NCBI GenBank assembly: GCA_918807975.1
Contig: OU964928.1
Coordinates: forward strand, 1,736,001 to 1,800,000
Direction: 5' to 3'
DNA: 64,000 nt
Source of the DNA: Aplidium turbinatum
Taxonomy: Eukaryota > Chordata > Ascidiacea > Aplousobranchia > Polyclinidae
Part shown: positions 33,875-44,600 of the stretch, piece by piece
How positions within the stretch are numbered: the first letter of the stretch is position 1
How the letters are laid out: the number at the start of each line of letters is the position of its first letter
Notes under the pieces: model-generated
Told to the model about the DNA's origin: nothing
Seen by the model: the letters and a program-made list of their open reading frames with translations, nothing else
The model's database searches: none
Position numbers and translations under genes: made by a program

Positions 33875-34595
33875 TATGCCAGTGACAAGGTGTTTTGACC
33901 GTGCCAAATCCCTGAATTCATTTCGATCTTGAACGCGCTTTAACGTTCGCGTTTTGTCGCTTCTACCTTTAGTCAGATCCAGTGTTCCCTCTAAGGTGCG
34001 CAACTGAGCAAATGCGCAGTACCACCAGACTATTTGCGCAGTAAAATCTCATTCTTGCGCACTTGCAATTTCCAAATTTAAAAGTAAAATGATCTTCAAC
34101 ATTATTTTTGGACAGAACGCTTCTGCGCTTATCGCATTTATACCGTGTGCTGATGCACATGAGCATGCAGTACCCTTTTGTTACAATCCTTTGTCTTTGT
34201 CAAGTCTATCATTACAGCATCGGAAACAGCTGATCATGAATCAGCTACCATCGAAGATTCAGCAATAAATATAGATAAAGTGTATAAACATCGGAAAACC
34301 ACGAAAACAAGAAGAAACTATTTGAAGTAAATGTGTAATTTGTTCGCTTTTTATCAAATTTTTTCTAGACCAGTGGTTTCCAAACTCGGTTCACAAAGTT
34401 GGTAATTCATTTTAACTCTGCATTAAAATGCTTATGCTCACTAAATTAAATATTTGCTCAGCGTAAAATTTTCTTAGAGGGAACACTGGCCAGATCATTT
34501 TTGCTGTGTTTGGTTATGTTCTGGCAAGTAACATTGATCGCTTTGATGGTCAGAAATGAGACAAGAAACTGAACTGATGGACTCGAGTTCATCAT
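33875..34595 (+). repeat. Retroelement 3' end interrupted by hAT
   Basis: The left part 33875-33979 has CCGTGCCAAAT, GAACGCGCTTTAACGTTCGC and TTTTGTCGCTTCTACC. The right part 34489-34595 has TATGTT and TTTGATGGTCAGAAAT, then GAAACTGAACTGA. Joined across the hAT, their order equals the minus-strand copy at 35835-36010. Confidence 0.7.
33980..34488. mobile_element. Non-autonomous hAT element
   Basis: Terminal inverted repeats are CAGTGTTCCCTCTAAG and CTTAGAGGGAACACTG. The 8-bp flanks GTCAGATC (33972-33979) and GCCAGATC (34489-34496) differ at one position. At 509 bp with no transposase frame, it is mobilised in trans if at all. Confidence 0.88.
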
Positions 34596-35834
34596 GAGGA
34601 ACTAAAACCCGAAGTTGAGCCATGGATCAAAGAACAATTCCAGGTTTATCTTGAATTTGTAAATATAAATAAACTTAAAATATGGAACAATGAAAGAAAG
34701 AGAAAATGTCCCAATGAGCAGGTTACTGTGCAACTAACGTATTGGAAGATGACAGGCCGCAAACCAGAACCTTTATCTGCGTTTCTGCTCTGTTAGACTT
34801 CTATAGAATAAACTGTAGATTCGAAAATGTATCTATTGTGTTGAAACGAAGCTTTATTTAAACATCAAACCTTTTATTAGGGCTAGATGCTCTTTTAGTG
34901 TTGCGTAAAAGAAGTCACAACCCTGTGACGCGACAATGCACATAACCTTTAAGACATGCCTCACATTTGTTGAGTTTGGTTTAACAAGAATTGAACGTCT
35001 AAGAATGTAGGGCCAACGTCAAGCATTGATTCTAACATCAACAAACTAGATATTACAAATTTGAAACTGGATTTGTATTGATAAAAACAAACCGACAGCA
35101 TCCTCTCTTTGCCGAGTTCATGTATTATTTAGCTTCTATTGTTGTGATAGAACGGCCCACCTGTGACGTCATGACTACCTACCTAGACTATGTTAGAAAG
35201 CTGTTGTTGAAAGTTGTTTAAAAACCCTTTTTGGAAACAGTTTGGCCATTTTGGAAGCCTTGTAACAATAAACATTTTGTAACTAAATAAGCTTTCGATT
35301 ATTTATTTGAATTTTTTAGTATTTGATTCGACTTTTGGTTATTCTAATACCTCTTCACAAAGCTTCTTAAACCACGTCAAGTTACAAAAAATGTAAGTGA
35401 TAAAACATTTAGTTTAACAGGACGAGTACCCAGTATATTAACATTACATCGCTTTCATGTTTATTAACAATAATTTATCATAAAAGTAATTGCAGCTTGG
35501 TCGCAATCTAAACAACCACAAACATTGGTCCCACCTGCGCTATTGAGGTGCCACCTGAGTGTTGGCATCAAGTTTCATTTTGTCAATTCGGATTCTTTCG
35601 ACCGTTCTTGCATCTGCATGATGACATTAATTAACGTAATTATTCACGGTAGTTGGTAACACTTCAACACTAGTACAACAGGTGGATGTGAAGAGGCGAT
35701 TCTTGTTTTAATTAACACATTTTTTGAAATATAAGAACTTGGCTGAACGGAGACAAGTGTTCAGCTCACTATTCGATGACCGTGGCTTCACCTAGTAACC
35801 TTATGCGTGGTTGAGATGTTTAACTACTGTTCAG

Positions 35835-36010
35835 TTCAGTTCAGTTCAGTTGTTTTTTTATTTCTGACCATCATATCAACACAATACACATCAACATAGC
35901 AAAGGTCAAGAAAAAGGTAGAAGCGACAAAACGCGAACGTTAAAACGTGCTTGTGATCGAAGTAAGTTATTGAGTTGAAAAAAATTTGGCACGGTCGCAA
36001 CACCTTCAGA
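35835..36010 (-). repeat. Retroelement 3' end with (AACTG)n tail
   Basis: On the minus strand: GCACG/CCGTGCCAAAT, GCACGTTTTAACGTTCGCG, TTTTGTCGCTTCTACC, GATGGTCAGAAATAAAA, then four copies of AACTG. It is the uninterrupted counterpart of 33875-34595. Confidence 0.65.
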
Positions 36011-36683
36011 AAAATTTAAGATATAAAGGGAAAATTAAAAAAATAAAAAATGTTACAAAACAAATAAACATATAGCCTATAGGCTATAACTTTATTAGCC
36101 TACATAACTTTAGCTGATATATTGAAGATTTGTATGGACAGTTGCTATGAAGATCGGCCATGGTGCGTTATCAAGAGTGCTGATGGTCGTAAGGGGAACA
36201 CGTCTTGATGCGTTTAGCTCATAGCAAAGAGCAAGGCAGGCAAAGAAAACCCCACAAAGAAATCCTACCACGGGCAAAGCCATTTCAAGCGCAACGCACC
36301 AGGCCTTGCACGACTCACAAAATAGATAGGCTATAACTTGACGACATGAAACAATGACAAAAAAACAAACTAGCAAAAAACTAACATCATCATCTTGCGG
36401 AAATTCAATTATACCCAGGGAAGTTATGTCTTAAAGATATCAAGCGTGCTTTGATAAAAGTTGCGTTGATAAAGCGATAATTTTAGACCCCAGTCAGCTA
36501 AACTCGCCACTTCCACACCGATCCAACGTTAGCTAACGTTGTATTAATGCAAAAATGACAGGCATCGCCAGCTGGGATGTAGTAGTGGTATGTCCCAGTA
36601 ATATGATAAATTTGGGTTACCGTATGTTTTACACGTTAAACCATATTAAAGTGACAAAAAATATCCAATTTGGCATATTACGT

Positions 36684-36940
36684 TAAAAAAAAAAAAAAAA
36701 AAAAAAAATAGATAAACAATCAGACAATAGCATGACGATCCAGTCCAAGATATTGAAATAAAACAACTGGCCACCGCTTCACCGAAAGATGGAGATTGGT
36801 CAAAAAGGATGGAAAAACTTCTGCAGACTCTGTAGAACTTCTGTGGACAAAAAAAACACAAGAACCAGAAGGCCAGTAGGAGTACTTACAATCTTACTAT
36901 TTTGCTAATAAATCTACACACATTGGCTTATCATTGCTGG

Positions 36941-36980
<40 letters not shown>

Positions 36981-37070
36981 TATATATGTATATATATATA
37001 TCTTTTAAATCAAAAATATATTTATATATATCTATATATATATATATTTTTATATATCTTTTATATATTA
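36684..37070. repeat. Poly(A) and (TA)n low-complexity DNA
   Basis: There are long A runs at about 36686-36709 and 36943-36975, followed by alternating TATATA to about 37065. It adjoins the 3' side of the LINE and may include its tail on the minus strand. Confidence 0.85.
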
Positions 37071-37110
37071 GTATGTTTGGTGCATGATGTAATACTTAGA
37101 TGGGATTATT

Positions 37111-38691
37111 TCAAGGAAGATTTAGCTTGTTTATTTTTGATTTAAAGCCTTTTACAGTTTTACATTCATTTCTTATAGTAGGGGGAAGCTTGTTCCAAAC
37201 TATTGGCCCCATGTACCGTATTGATTGTTTGCAAGTGTTAATTCGGCAATATATCGGAATATAAGGAGAATTACTTCTTGTTGTTAGGCTACTTGATTGT
37301 TTACACATAAGTATATCATTGAATGTTGTGGGAAGCAGCTTTTTTGAATATTTAAACATAAAAGTTGCAATCTCTGTAGTTTTCATGTGGTTAATTGATT
37401 TTAAATTATTGAGTTCCATTACACCTTTTATGCTTTCTCTGCGGTCAATGTCAAATACAGTACGAAGAAAGTTATTGCATGTACGTTGTAGCTTTTGCAA
37501 TATAGTTTTGTTTTCATGACACCACGTTGAGATGCAATATAATATCTGACTCTCAACTAGAGAATGGTAAATGGAGAGAAGTGCTTGTTTGTTTAGGAAA
37601 GGCTTAATTTTTTTTGTCACGCAGAGTGTTGATCTTATTTTTTGAAGCAAGATTTCCATATGAGATTTCCATGACAAATGCTCGTTTACAATTATTCCCA
37701 GAAACTTTATTGAGGCAACTTGTTCTATGTTGCTTTTTCGAATATTCAAGGGTGGGTGGTATGATAGTGTCTTGCTTCCTTGACTTGAAAATAATATATG
37801 TTTGGTTTTGGTGACATTTAGAGACAATCGATTTGTTGATAGCCATTGATCTATGCATACAAGTTCTTGATTTGCCGTATCATATACCGTAGAAACGGTT
37901 TTATTTTTATATATAATGGTGGTGTCATCTGCAAACATAATTGCAGTTCCGTGTTGAAGGCAGTTAGGAAAGTCATTTACATAAATCAGGAATAGAAGAG
38001 GGCCTAAGATAGACCCTTGTGGGACACCCAAAGATATGTTGTTAACATTAGAAGATAGTGTGCCATTGAAGACCACTCTTTGTTTTCTATTACTCAGGTA
38101 ACTCATGAACCAATCATAGGCCACGCCTCTTATTCCGAAATGATATAATTTAGCTAGCAATATTTTATGGTCAATGGTGTCAAATGCTTTAGATAAATCA
38201 AGAAAGATTCCTAATGCAGGGTGGTTGTCATTGAGTATACTAGTGATACTATCTATTAGCATTGAAGCAGCATGGCTTGTGGAATGATTTTTTCTGAAAC
38301 CAAATTGATTGTTATAGAAAAATTTATGTCTAATTAAAAACGAGTATAATCTGTTGTACATGAGTCTTTCTAATATCTTTGAAAAAACAGGTAGTAGGCT
38401 GACTGGTCTGTAGTTGTTTGAATCTTTGCAGCTACCCTTTTTAAAGATAGGTATCACCTTCCCCAACTTAAATGAATTTATGAATTTTCCACTCGTTAAA
38501 GATAAGTTAAATATATGAGTTAAAGCATGCAGTATGTTGTTTGGGGTTGACTTTACAACTATGGATGGTATTTCATCGATGCCACTGCTAGTTTTTGCTG
38601 GCATTGCATGAATAATATTGCTTATTTCATTTAAAGTAGTTTGATAAATATAAATTGTCTCAGTTGTCTCAGTCTCTGTTGTAATTATAGG
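37111..38691 (-). mobile_element. LINE reverse transcriptase, 5'-truncated non-LTR element (CR1/L2/jockey-like)
   Basis: An unbroken frame of more than 520 codons runs on the minus strand from 38691 to the stop at 37111. Reverse transcriptase motifs appear in order: SSGIDEIPS, KLGKVIPIFKKG, NYRPVSLLP, NQFGFRKNHST, DLSKAFDTIDH, LGVPQGSILGPLLFLIYVND, the catalytic FADDTTII, and a thumb region with IKFLGIIVNEHLSW. The C-terminal half (SQILYCISTWC, LQRTCNNFLR) is typical of CR1/L2-type LINEs. The upstream endonuclease domain is missing, the usual result of incomplete reverse transcription. The intact frame suggests a recent insertion. The exact clade is not settled. Confidence 0.92.
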
Positions 38692-40373
38692 CTATGCCAT
38701 AGGCTACATACATAGGCCTACTGCTACAACCAACAAAGTAGACCTAAAGCTTGCTAGAGTTTGCATCAATAGGTTTGTCTGCAGGTAGGCTACTGATACA
38801 CTCCTTTGAGACCTGACTATAACATTTGTACCAGGGCAGTAGCTCACTAACGCAACAATCGAGTGCAGACTAATGCTATTGTTGTTGCACAGTAGATGTT
38901 TGTGTAGATCTTAACTATGCCAAACAGGAAGGATATACAGAACGGGCGCCTATATGCTTTGCAGCTGCCTGCATTTTTGCAAAATATTACGCCGTTCAAT
39001 TTCCACAATCTGGTAATGGCAGTTTAATGGCTTAGGCTCAGTACACCTGATGCAAAGCCGTCTTGGAAGTTATCAAAACAGCTCACACCAAGGGAGCATT
39101 TAGACTTTAAAGTAAAGGGGCCTTTTCAAGTAGAGTAAATTTTTACTTTGTGTAAAGCTGCTGTGCTGGAAGCAAATATAGGATATAGTGCACAGCCACA
39201 CTTCCCTTAGGTTAAGAATTTGATTACACTTTGATGAATCCATGATTCAAAACACTGTTAAGTGTTCGAATCCGAGTAAGTTACTCACCTTTGCTTTACA
39301 ATGCCTCATCATATGCTGATAAATGGGAAATGTTTTCGTCTAAAACACGTCCACATCCTTTGGAAGTGACGTCTGACACCTGACTGAATCGGCTTCTATA
39401 ATATTTTCAATTGTCACTGTGCTTGCATTTTCATGCAGTGACATCACAACAGCTACTGGGGAGGCAACAGATCGCTCGCGTTGACTGTGACGTGAGTTTC
39501 CATATGCCTAGTGGCAGTCTTTCACAATTCTATTTACATCTTTGAATTCTTCCTCAATAAAGAAGATGCTGCCTCGCCTAATTGATTACTTTATTGTTTT
39601 GGCTTGATTGGACCAATTTTCTGTGATCCTGTTGCGATTTGAAAGATTAAGATTTAGCTTTCCAATGGTGACCCCAGAAGGACACCAGATCTCTGTCGGC
39701 CATTTTCCAAGCTAAGTGACTGCATGAATAAGATATTTTCATGAAAAGCCTCAGTAGAATAACAACTAAATGCCTGGTGAACAGCCTTATTCAATTTTTA
39801 GCCTCAGCAGAAGTTGTAAATGATGGACGCCTTCATTGTTGAGCAGACAATAGATGTTGGTTGAAGCGAGTCGAGTCTACGGACGAAACGTCGAAAATTA
39901 AACTGATTTTACTTTCACCATTTTGTGATAAAGTTCGGGTCTCCAGCAACAACTGTGGCAGGCCTCAGAAAGGGCACCCGGCTGGGAAACATTTGCACCA
40001 AAAGCTTTGCAACGGAGAAAAAACTAGACTACGGTCAACGGAACAAATCACATGTTACAACTATTGTCCTGTAAAACATTACTTTTAATTTAAAATATAT
40101 AAAAGTTTGACAAGCACACATGCAGTCGCTTTCGACATGTTCTTTTATTGCTTGAACCACAGTGAAAACAACACAAAGGCCAAGCTCAAGCCTCGTCCAA
40201 GATCGACTCGTCCTCTCGCGGGGTTGCCTTGTGGCGGCTTGTACACACTCCTCTGTATACTTCTCATGAACAATGAGGTAGGATTTCTGTATTCAACACG
40301 ACATCTGAAACAAAACATCACGTTTAAGCGTTACAGAAAAAGTATCAAGATTAAAAGCCAAAACACGAGTAGC

Positions 40374-40646
40374 CAGGGCCGGAATTAGCTGGTGGAGGGC
40401 CGGGGCACTTTTCGATCTGGGGGCCACCGTGCAAAAAATTTTTTTGCGCTCACGGCGCGGAAAGCCACCTCTACGTTTACAGTAGCATTAATTCAGCACT
40501 GCACAGCATTTTGCAGCAACTTCAAAGGCTAAAAGATAAAAAAAAAAACACAAAATCACATTTTTTCCACGTAGGGGGGCCCTTCAAAAGTCGGGGGGCC
40601 CGGGGCATCTGCACTCTCTGCCCCCCCCCCCCCTAAATCCGGGCCT
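40374..40646. mobile_element. hAT-like MITE with 9-bp flank duplication
   Basis: The ends CAGGGCCGGAATTAG and CTAAATCCGGGCCT are inverted. The flank ACGAGTAGC is repeated exactly at 40365-40373 and 40647-40655. The interior is GC-rich with a run of C near 40621. The perfect flank points to a fairly recent insertion. Confidence 0.82.
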
Positions 40647-41325
40647 ACGAGTAGCGTAGGACAAAAGGCATTTAATCCAACCACTTCAAGGTGAGGTTCT
40701 CCTTCCTTATTCAGTTTGCCTCCGTTAGAAAATAGATGAAAAAAGAATCAATAAATTAGCAGCACTAGTAGAGCAGTAGCCTAGTAATGCAAATTCCAAC
40801 AAAAACGCGATAATAAAAATTGAGTGCTTGCAAGATGAAAATTACTAATTCTAATGACAAAACTAAAGCAATAAATTTTTACACTGCGTAAATTGAACGC
40901 AGGAGGTGTCAATATGAAGATGATGGTAGACTCTACGCTACTACTGCTACTCTTTTCTAAGCGATTAAATCTGCTTTGATAAATAACCTGATCTGCTGTC
41001 AAGTGCTTTTTATGAAGTTACATAGAAAGTTTATCACAGCAGTTTACCATTCAGTTTCACGTGCTGGATTCTGATTGGTTGACAGACGGGCCAAACAAAA
41101 GCGATTCCTGCTCATGGATGGCCTGGTCATTCATGCATGTCGAAGCGTAAACTTGGGAAGAGTTGTCTTTGCCTTCTTTCTGTGAAATCAAACAATCAAA
41201 CAGTAATGTTGAAAAGTATCAATAAAAAGTAATTTATCTTTCATAATGAAAAATATAACCTCAACGAAGTACTGTACACGGGTACCAGGAGACCTTTTTG
41301 GGACGTAGGCCTACTTCGTTTAGAA

Positions 41326-41573
41326 CAGCGGTTCTTAACCTTTTGCCTTGTAGGCACCACCTTGAACTTACCAACCAGTTCACGTACTTCCTCCTAGGAT
41401 TGGTTGAAAAGTAATAGACGCCTACAGTTCGAAATTTTTGTTGAAACCTGGTAAAACAACTTAGCTTCTTGCATCATATAATAACAAACTTTGATAATTC
41501 AGCATCCCCTCACCACCTAGGCACAGATCTCGCACCCCTTAGTGGTGCGTGCACCCCTGGTTAAGAACCCCTG
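41326..41573. mobile_element. hAT MITE just past the THSD1-like stop
   Basis: The ends CAGCGGTTCTTAACC and GGTTAAGAACCCCTG are inverted repeats. The flanks GTTTAGAA (41318-41325) and GTCTAGAA (41574-41581) agree at 7 of 8 positions. It lies about 31 bases beyond the predicted stop codon on the minus strand and so probably falls in the 3' untranslated region. Confidence 0.87.
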
Positions 41574-41604
41574 GTCTAGAAATACTCACGAAGTTAAAGG
41601 AACT

Positions 41605-44600
41605 TTAGAGCGTTGGTGGGGTAATTCGCTGACGGCGTCTGGCAACACTTATTAATTGTTTCGCAACCCTCAGAGTTCGTGGCTGAGCAACATGTTCAAA
41701 TGGCAGCACTTCAGACACTTTCTCATTCTGATGAATGTCCCTACAGCCAGTGCCGGATTTACCATCAGACTGTAAAAGCTGAAGCCTAGAGCTTCAAGAT
41801 ATAGGCCTCAAAATTTGAGATGTTACCACGTATATAATCAGATCTGATTTTCAGACTGAGATCATGGAAGCCTTAAGAATCAAACGTAACAATCCGTCTC
41901 TCAACCAGCAGTGATTCGCTTGTGGTTCATCGTTCCTTTTGTGTGTGTTCTAATTGTTTGTCCAATGCCTGTAGTCTACACCTCACGTGATCTGTTTCCC
42001 ACCGCATAATTTACTCGCAATCATTCTTGTATCACTTGTGCAGTTTGTGCTTTTCAGTCCAAAGTCAAATTTATCTTACGATTTTTCATTTTATGTATTG
42101 CAGATTTAATTCCTGATGAGGACACACGTACGTGTCGAAAACGTTTGAGTTATTATGTTGTATATTTTGTTTTGTGTGTAATACATTATGTTAAACCCGC
42201 TAAGGTTACTTTATTTAAGCATGTCATTAATAAATGTCTTTGTGTCGTCATTATAACTCACCTTCATCAGCTGCAACTGACGCTGAGCCAAATAATAAGC
42301 AGCACGTGGTTTTGGCGTCATCGGCACGTCATCGTGACGTGAATTTTCTCCCAACGGTGGTGGTCGATCTGTGGTGGTCATAAAAATAGAATGACGTAAA
42401 AATTTGATTTAGTATTTTAAAAATTGCGTTTATCTTGGATTGTGTGGTGACGAAACGCATTCGATTGTGAGTGTTTTTTTTTTAACAATAGCCTTCTTCT
42501 CTATTGTTATTAGTGTTGTCGCTATATATCAGGGCATCCGTTGGTTAGCCACTGCCTGGTGTCCTCATCGATAGAATTGTTGCTGCTATGGCCGAGTGGT
42601 TAAGGTATTGGACTTGAAATCCAATGGGATGTTCCCGCGCAGGTTCGAATCCTGTTTGCAGCGCTTTCGTATACGAAATACATAGAAAAAACAATAGCCT
42701 AATGTCAAAACGTGCAAAACGGCTATTGGCCTCGTTTGAAGTCATATGAAGTTCAAAAACACAGTCCAAAGGTTGTAGGTTTGATACCAGGCGAGAGCAC
42801 ATGTTGGTGCTTGCAGTAAATACAGTACTTCCCGCTTATTAGGCCCACTTCGCGTTATAAAGTTTTACAAACATAAAAATCTCATTCACCTGAATCTGCA
42901 TCAATATTGCTTGAACTCTTTCCGTCAGGTGGCGCTGTGAGTCGGTTTTCTAAGGATATTGGCAGATTTTGTGAAAATTTGTCATCTGAAAAATCAAGAA
43001 ATCAATTCTTTAACTATAAGGCGCTTAATGAAGTGCACAGTGTAACAGCACAGAACAAATTGCCCATATCTGACATACCAGCACTTGGCTTGAAGCTTAA
43101 AATTAGATTTATTCAAAATAATTACGACTTCACTAATTCGTCAGTTGTAGTTTAAATGAAGACCAGTGAAATGATTGTCCAAAGAAAAATAGAAATATTA
43201 CAAACAAAATACATCAACACTTTATATAACTTCAATAAAAGCAAATAAAATAAAATTGTAATGAAAGCAATGTTTTAAGATATGACACCGTATTATATTT
43301 ACAAAGAAAACACAAGGTTGGGTGAATCAATGAACTACAGAGAATGACGGATGAATACACAACGGAAGTATTGAAGTGTTTCAATTAACACGTTTTCTAA
43401 ACCGATAAACTAAAACAGACCACTGAACGTGTTTTTGCAGTTGCCACGTCTTCATGGACGCCGGCTGTGTCTAGATTGTTGGACAATGAAGGTCTTGGTA
43501 AGACGCTATCGCCATTGTCGCGTTTGACTTTGTGTCCAGTCAACAAACCAGTCTTTGTTACATTTAAGTAACGTATGAAGATGATTGATTGACGGGATGG
43601 CAATAACCTCAAACTTGATGCGCCCAGGTCACCCCAAAATTTTGCACAACAAAAATACTTTGGCACTTTTGCCATATTGGTCTTAAAAATCAACCGAAGT
43701 GATATTTCCATTGTAATGTGTGAGCACCATACGCTTTTTGAAGTTGAAAATATATAAATTTATTGTTCAAGTGCATTGTACACGTTGAAAAAAATATGAT
43801 CTCACGTGGTCATGGCGATAAATTTAAACTGCAAAGATCATGATCTTAGAATTATTTATTCCTTTCTAGAAATTCATCAGCGATTGTACGTGACATCTAT
43901 AACTTCTCACCTTTGACCCGTTGACGTCTGCACTTGACCACAGCAATGACAACCACAAGAAGGATTATGACGACACAAATGGACACCCCGATCGCCAACA
44001 CAGGGTTTTGAACAACGTCATTCATCCAGCTATCGCCCCCTTGTGGTAATTTTGTTGAATTTCCAAAAACACCAGTTGGTGCTGTTGCTAAAGATTCTGA
44101 TCGTTCTGCAAGGAAGGTAACAGCACGTGAAATAAAGGAAAGTAAATTAAAGCCACAACTAAAAAAAAATAGAATATTTTTTCAAAAAAACGTAACAGTT
44201 TGTTCTCTTTGTGAGATGTATAAAAGTTTTTTATTCAAATAGAATATGCTTTAATGAAAACCTTTTGAAAATCTCACAATAGTTTCTAAAAATAGTTTCT
44301 AGCCAGCAAATCCGCCTTTTTATTATTGATTCAACGTTTGCAGACGGAAAGGCTAAAAAGTATATTTTCGAATCCACCTTTACATAGTTGTGTGCCCTGG
44401 AAGAGAATAGACACGAGTTCCCTTTGAGCACAAGCAGACGCTTTCTCAACTTGATGAGGTGGCCAGCAAACAAATACGGAACTGATAGAACTTCATGATT
44501 CCGTTTTAAAAATCATAGAAAAAGTTATCAAAAAATGTATAACGAGAACACTGCAAGAGAATAAGTGACTTGAAACAAAAGCAGCTTTTCAAGTAAACGT

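Larger units (their letters stand above)
26516..37110. other. Gene-free, repeat-bearing interval
   Basis: I see no exon with supporting splice sites or family similarity. Contents are SINE B copies (28258, 31670), a possible LINE 3' end (28950-29248), a fold-back (32100-32298), a hAT insertion inside a retroelement end (33875-34595) and an antisense copy of the same end (35835). There are also AT-rich and poly(A) tracts near 36687 and 36942. A pogo-like terminal motif (CCGCTTATTAAG) recurs near 27375-27570. Confidence 0.5.
38692..41604. other. Gene-free interval downstream of the THSD1-like gene
   Basis: It contains two hAT-type MITEs (40374-40646, 41326-41573). A proline/arginine-rich frame near 40160-40255 could be a further C-terminal exon of the THSD1-like gene, but I cannot link it by splice phase or similarity. 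Otherwise nothing is recognised. Confidence 0.4.

Noticed and set aside
34376-34400. Second hAT-like end (CAGTGGTTTCCAAACT) inside the 33980-34488 element
   Set aside because: No matching opposite end or target duplication.
36902-37087. Frame rich in lysine and Tyr/Ile
   Set aside because: Translation of poly(A) and TA repeats.
43397-43711. Minus-strand frame between the THSD1 transmembrane exon and the next exon, with LPRPSLSNNLDTAG
   Set aside because: Phase could fit, but there is no convincing acceptor or donor; kept out of the model although an alternative last exon is possible.
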